In this document: in pieces, positions 6,685-9,037 of the stretch
Position numbering within the stretch: position 1 is the stretch's first letter
How the letters are laid out: every line of letters begins with the position of its first letter
Source of the DNA: Bacteroidota bacterium
Lineage (GTDB): Bacteria; Bacteroidota; Ignavibacteria; UBA10030; UBA6906
Length of the DNA: 9,037 nucleotides
Assembly: GCA_017860555.1 (NCBI GenBank)
Contig: JAGDMJ010000110.1
Span: 1 to 9,037, forward strand
Direction of reading: 5' to 3'
Program-made: the position numbers and the translations under genes
The notes under the pieces: model-generated
The model's database searches: none
What the model saw: the letters and a program-made list of their open reading frames with translations, nothing else
What the model was told of the DNA's origin: nothing

Positions 6685-9037
6685 TTATGGAAGTGCAATC
6701 TTCTCCGCCTCTCCCCTGGTTTTGAACGTCACCACCACGATGGGCGTGACCGGTCCCTTGAACTGACAATCAAACCCGATCTCATGCTTGCCCGGTTGGA
6801 CCACCAGGATCTGCCCCACGGCCTTCACAGTCTTCACCTGCCGTCCTTTGCCGTCATACACGCGCGCCACCGGCGTTCCTTCGCAGAGCAGCGTCTGACC
6901 GGTCGAAAGTTCCACCGGGAACATCACCGTCCCGAACCGATCCAGTTCGACCTTCGGATTGGCGATAGTCGCCGTATCCCCAGTGACACGCAGCTTGAAC
7001 TGCAAGGGTTGTGCATGTTCAGGATTGGTGTACTCCCAGCGCGAGCCAACAGGCTCGCCGGGCTGACGAACGATCTTCTCGTGCCGGTAGGCTTGAGATT
7101 CATGATAGGGATAGAGCCTCCATTCACCCTCCTTGACCGGTTCGAGATGAAATTCGGTCCTGGGATCCTTGAACTGCTCGCGCAGAGAAGCGGAGAACGC
7201 CTTGCCGCGTCGTGCATTCTCCCACTCACGTATAGCGTCAAGAATGAGCCCGATGTCGGCGTTGTTCCGCACTGCCTCGATGCTTGTGGCCAACGCAAAG
7301 CCGGCGTTGAAGCCCGAGGTGCGCACCAACATCCACTCGATATCTGAAGGGCTTGTGGTCTCGGTGAGCAGGTACCAGCCGAACATGTTCGGCATGAGAT
7401 TGCGTGCAAACAGGTCCTGGTTCTTGATCCGGTAGTCCTGCATGCTCTCGCGAAACCCCTCGTACCAGGGCTCTCCCCAGTTGATATAGGAATTGACGTG
7501 CCAGTAGTAGTGGCGGATGTTGCTGCTGCCATTGATGACCGGATGGTCCAGGTTGTCGTAGAAATCCTTCGCGAACAGATCGCAGGCAAAATCCCCCTGG
7601 CCCGTCGAGGCGCATCCTTCATGACCATCGAAGTCCATCTGGCTGAGACCCGTCTCGTTGAATGTCTTCGCCATGTTCCGCGCGATTTCTCTCTGGAGTT
7701 CGAAGTTTGGGAAGAAGACCTGATAGGCATGATCAAGGAGCTTCCCGATTTCCGCTCCTTTGGCGTGTGCAGATCTTTTGGTCTCGAACGCTCCGCGCTG
7801 GCAATCCAGAAGGGTCCACGGCGCCTGCTCGGAAACGGCACGGTAACGGATGATTTCCTCTCCGATGACCGCCGCATGAAGCCAGTTCGCTTTCTCATTG
7901 GCAAAATACTCGGGAGATTCCACCGAGATTTCTGTCGTGGAATCGCTCGCCGCTGCTGCGAGGCGGCTCGTGCCGGTCTTCGCCAGCCGGGGATCCGGCA
8001 CCGGCGTCACGTACGGATCGTGGGTCTGGATGAACGTCGTGAGCGTATGTGCTCCCAGGCGTATACCCTGAGCTTTTGCTTTCTCGACACAACGGCGAAG
8101 GGCTGCCGCTCCATCCGGGAACGTATTCGTGTTGACTTCATAATGCCCCCAGCTTGCAAACGGCTGCATATGATAGAGCGTCATCAGATTGGCTCGCCTG
8201 GTGGCACCCAGCAATGTATCAATGGTCTGTTCATCGAAGTCGGCAATCAGATATGATCTGCCCAGGTCCGGAGACTTCTTGAACCAGACGCCGTTGACCA
8301 CCGGATGGGGCAATCCTTCAGCGACCTCGATCTCACCAATCCGATCGAGTGTGTTCGGCTCCGGACAGCCGAACAGGGCGATCCTTGAGCCAACGACGGT
8401 TTCCCCCGGAATCGCAGGGACAGGCATATTCGGAAAATTGCCGCTCCACACATCCGCCTTTCTGGGCTTGTGCCTGTTTAGGCTGTAGGCCTGCAGGACG
8501 CTCCCCCAGGGCCTCGTCTCAGCTGCTCGCCCCCTCGACACGCCAAACCCTTCCGCGTTCTCCGGATAGGCCCCCACGGTTTTGGGATTGAGCGCCTGGA
8601 GGCCGATGGCAAACCGTTCATCACGCACGACACCGATAACGTCGCCGATGATCTTTGAGATGCTGGTCGGGTACGGTCCCCAGGCTACACCATCAATCGC
8701 GTCAACCGGCGTCGCACGCACGATTTCGAATGTCACATGCGTGGGCTTGACCGCGACCGCAACGTCAATGGATGTCATGCTCGCTGTAAATTGGAATGTG
8801 AGCATATCACCCGCCACGGTAACCCCGGAGGGTCCCTCCACCTTCCCGCTCCGCAGTACCGACAGGAAGGGAGACGCCTGACCTTTCGCCAGGTACTCTT
8901 TGCCATGGACGATGTCAAACAGGCTGGTGACAGTTCCGGCCTGGTCCACGGTGATGCGAAACTCCGGGGTCGAATAGGTCGGCTGGGAAAACGCGTGTGC
9001 AACCGAGACGAGCATTGAGAAAACAAGCAATGCAATT
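6685..9037 (-). CDS. Large secreted protein with probable TIM-barrel glycoside hydrolase fold (N-terminus cut by window)
   Basis: The frame ends with TAA at 6687-6685 and is open to the right edge. The first in-window start, TTG at 9030, gives 781 aa and is used for numbering. Residues 1-13 (MLVFSMLVSVAHA) are a hydrophobic core plus AHA cleavage site without a charged beginning, so the true start probably lies just outside. I do not recognise a named family. Residues about 20-250 look like a beta-rich N-terminal domain. Residues about 255-620 look like a (beta/alpha)8 barrel with helices such as DGAAALRRCVEKAKAQGIRLGAHT (306-329) and a strand-end acidic motif QMDFDGHEG (464-472; D466, D468 and E471 are catalytic candidates). 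Residues about 640-781 are a second beta-rich domain. An extra beta-type segment (about 351-430) interrupts the barrel. The general plan resembles retaining glycosidases that act on alpha-linked sugars, but the substrate is unknown. It converges with the GH109 gene and is transcribed separately. Confidence 0.8.
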   Translation of the reverse strand, partial: IALLVFSMLVSVAHAFSQPTYSTPEFRITVDQAGTVTSLFDIVHGKEYLAKGQASPFLSVLRSGKVEGPSGVTVAGDMLTFQFTASMTSIDVAVAVKPTHVTFEIVRATPVDAIDGVAWGPYPTSISKIIGDVIGVVRDERFAIGLQALNPKTVGAYPENAEGFGVSRGRAAETRPWGSVLQAYSLNRHKPRKADVWSGNFPNMPVPAIPGETVVGSRIALFGCPEPNTLDRIGEIEVAEGLPHPVVNGVWFKKSPDLGRSYLIADFDEQTIDTLLGATRRANLMTLYHMQPFASWGHYEVNTNTFPDGAAALRRCVEKAKAQGIRLGAHTLTTFIQTHDPYVTPVPDPRLAKTGTSRLAAAASDSTTEISVESPEYFANEKANWLHAAVIGEEIIRYRAVSEQAPWTLLDCQRGAFETKRSAHAKGAEIGKLLDHAYQVFFPNFELQREIARNMAKTFNETGLSQMDFDGHEGCASTGQGDFACDLFAKDFYDNLDHPVINGSSNIRHYYWHVNSYINWGEPWYEGFRESMQDYRIKNQDLFARNLMPNMFGWYLLTETTSPSDIEWMLVRTSGFNAGFALATSIEAVRNNADIGLILDAIREWENARRGKAFSASLREQFKDPRTEFHLEPVKEGEWRLYPYHESQAYRHEKIVRQPGEPVGSRWEYTNPEHAQPLQFKLRVTGDTATIANPKVELDRFGTVMFPVELSTGQTLLCEGTPVARVYDGKGRQVKTVKAVGQILVVQPGKHEIGFDCQFKGPVTPIVVVTFKTRGEAEKIALP

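Noticed and set aside
7498..8256. A 252-codon plus-strand frame opposite the secreted barrel protein
   Set aside because: It lies within the 781-codon minus-strand gene, which has a signal peptide and coherent domains; the plus-strand product is not recognisable.

Overview
The window carries five protein genes and no RNA genes, mobile elements or CRISPR. Coding DNA is GC-rich, with a short AT-rich stretch in the one regulatory gap. The organism looks like a Gram-negative, polysaccharide-using heterotroph, possibly from the FCB group (Bacteroidota/Ignavibacteriota relatives). The clues are a Tat-exported lipoprotein of glycoside hydrolase family 109, a YVTN-propeller/phosphoesterase fusion, and a TTTG-N20-TAnnTT-type promoter. 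Three of the four visible gene starts have clear Shine-Dalgarno sites, which is not typical of classical Bacteroides, so the phylum remains a guess.

Layout. Minus strand, 1-3501: a GntR/FCD-family regulator is followed 7 nt later by a long secreted beta-propeller/phosphoesterase gene that runs off the left edge. Positions 3502-3848 form a divergent control region. It holds a 13-bp palindrome with the GT-N3-AC core used by GntR regulators, an adjacent 18-bp inverted repeat, a short direct repeat, and a convincing plus-strand promoter. Plus strand, 3849-6498: a GHMP-family sugar kinase (galactokinase-like) is followed 142 nt later by a GH109 enzyme (NAD-dependent alpha-N-acetylgalactosaminidase family) with a Tat signal and lipobox. 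Minus strand, 6685-right edge: a large secreted protein with a probable TIM-barrel glycoside hydrolase fold converges on the GH109 gene. Its N-terminus is cut by the window edge.

How the genes may work together (inference): the GH109 enzyme and possibly the large secreted protein would release GalNAc/galactose-type sugars outside the cytoplasm, and the kinase would phosphorylate the imported sugar. The GntR/FCD regulator probably controls its own operon through the palindrome and might also affect the divergent kinase-GH109 operon. The role of the phosphoesterase in this scheme is unclear. Nothing here is clearly a new system. The most interesting points are the unassigned secreted barrel protein with an inserted beta domain, and the kinase-GH109 pairing.
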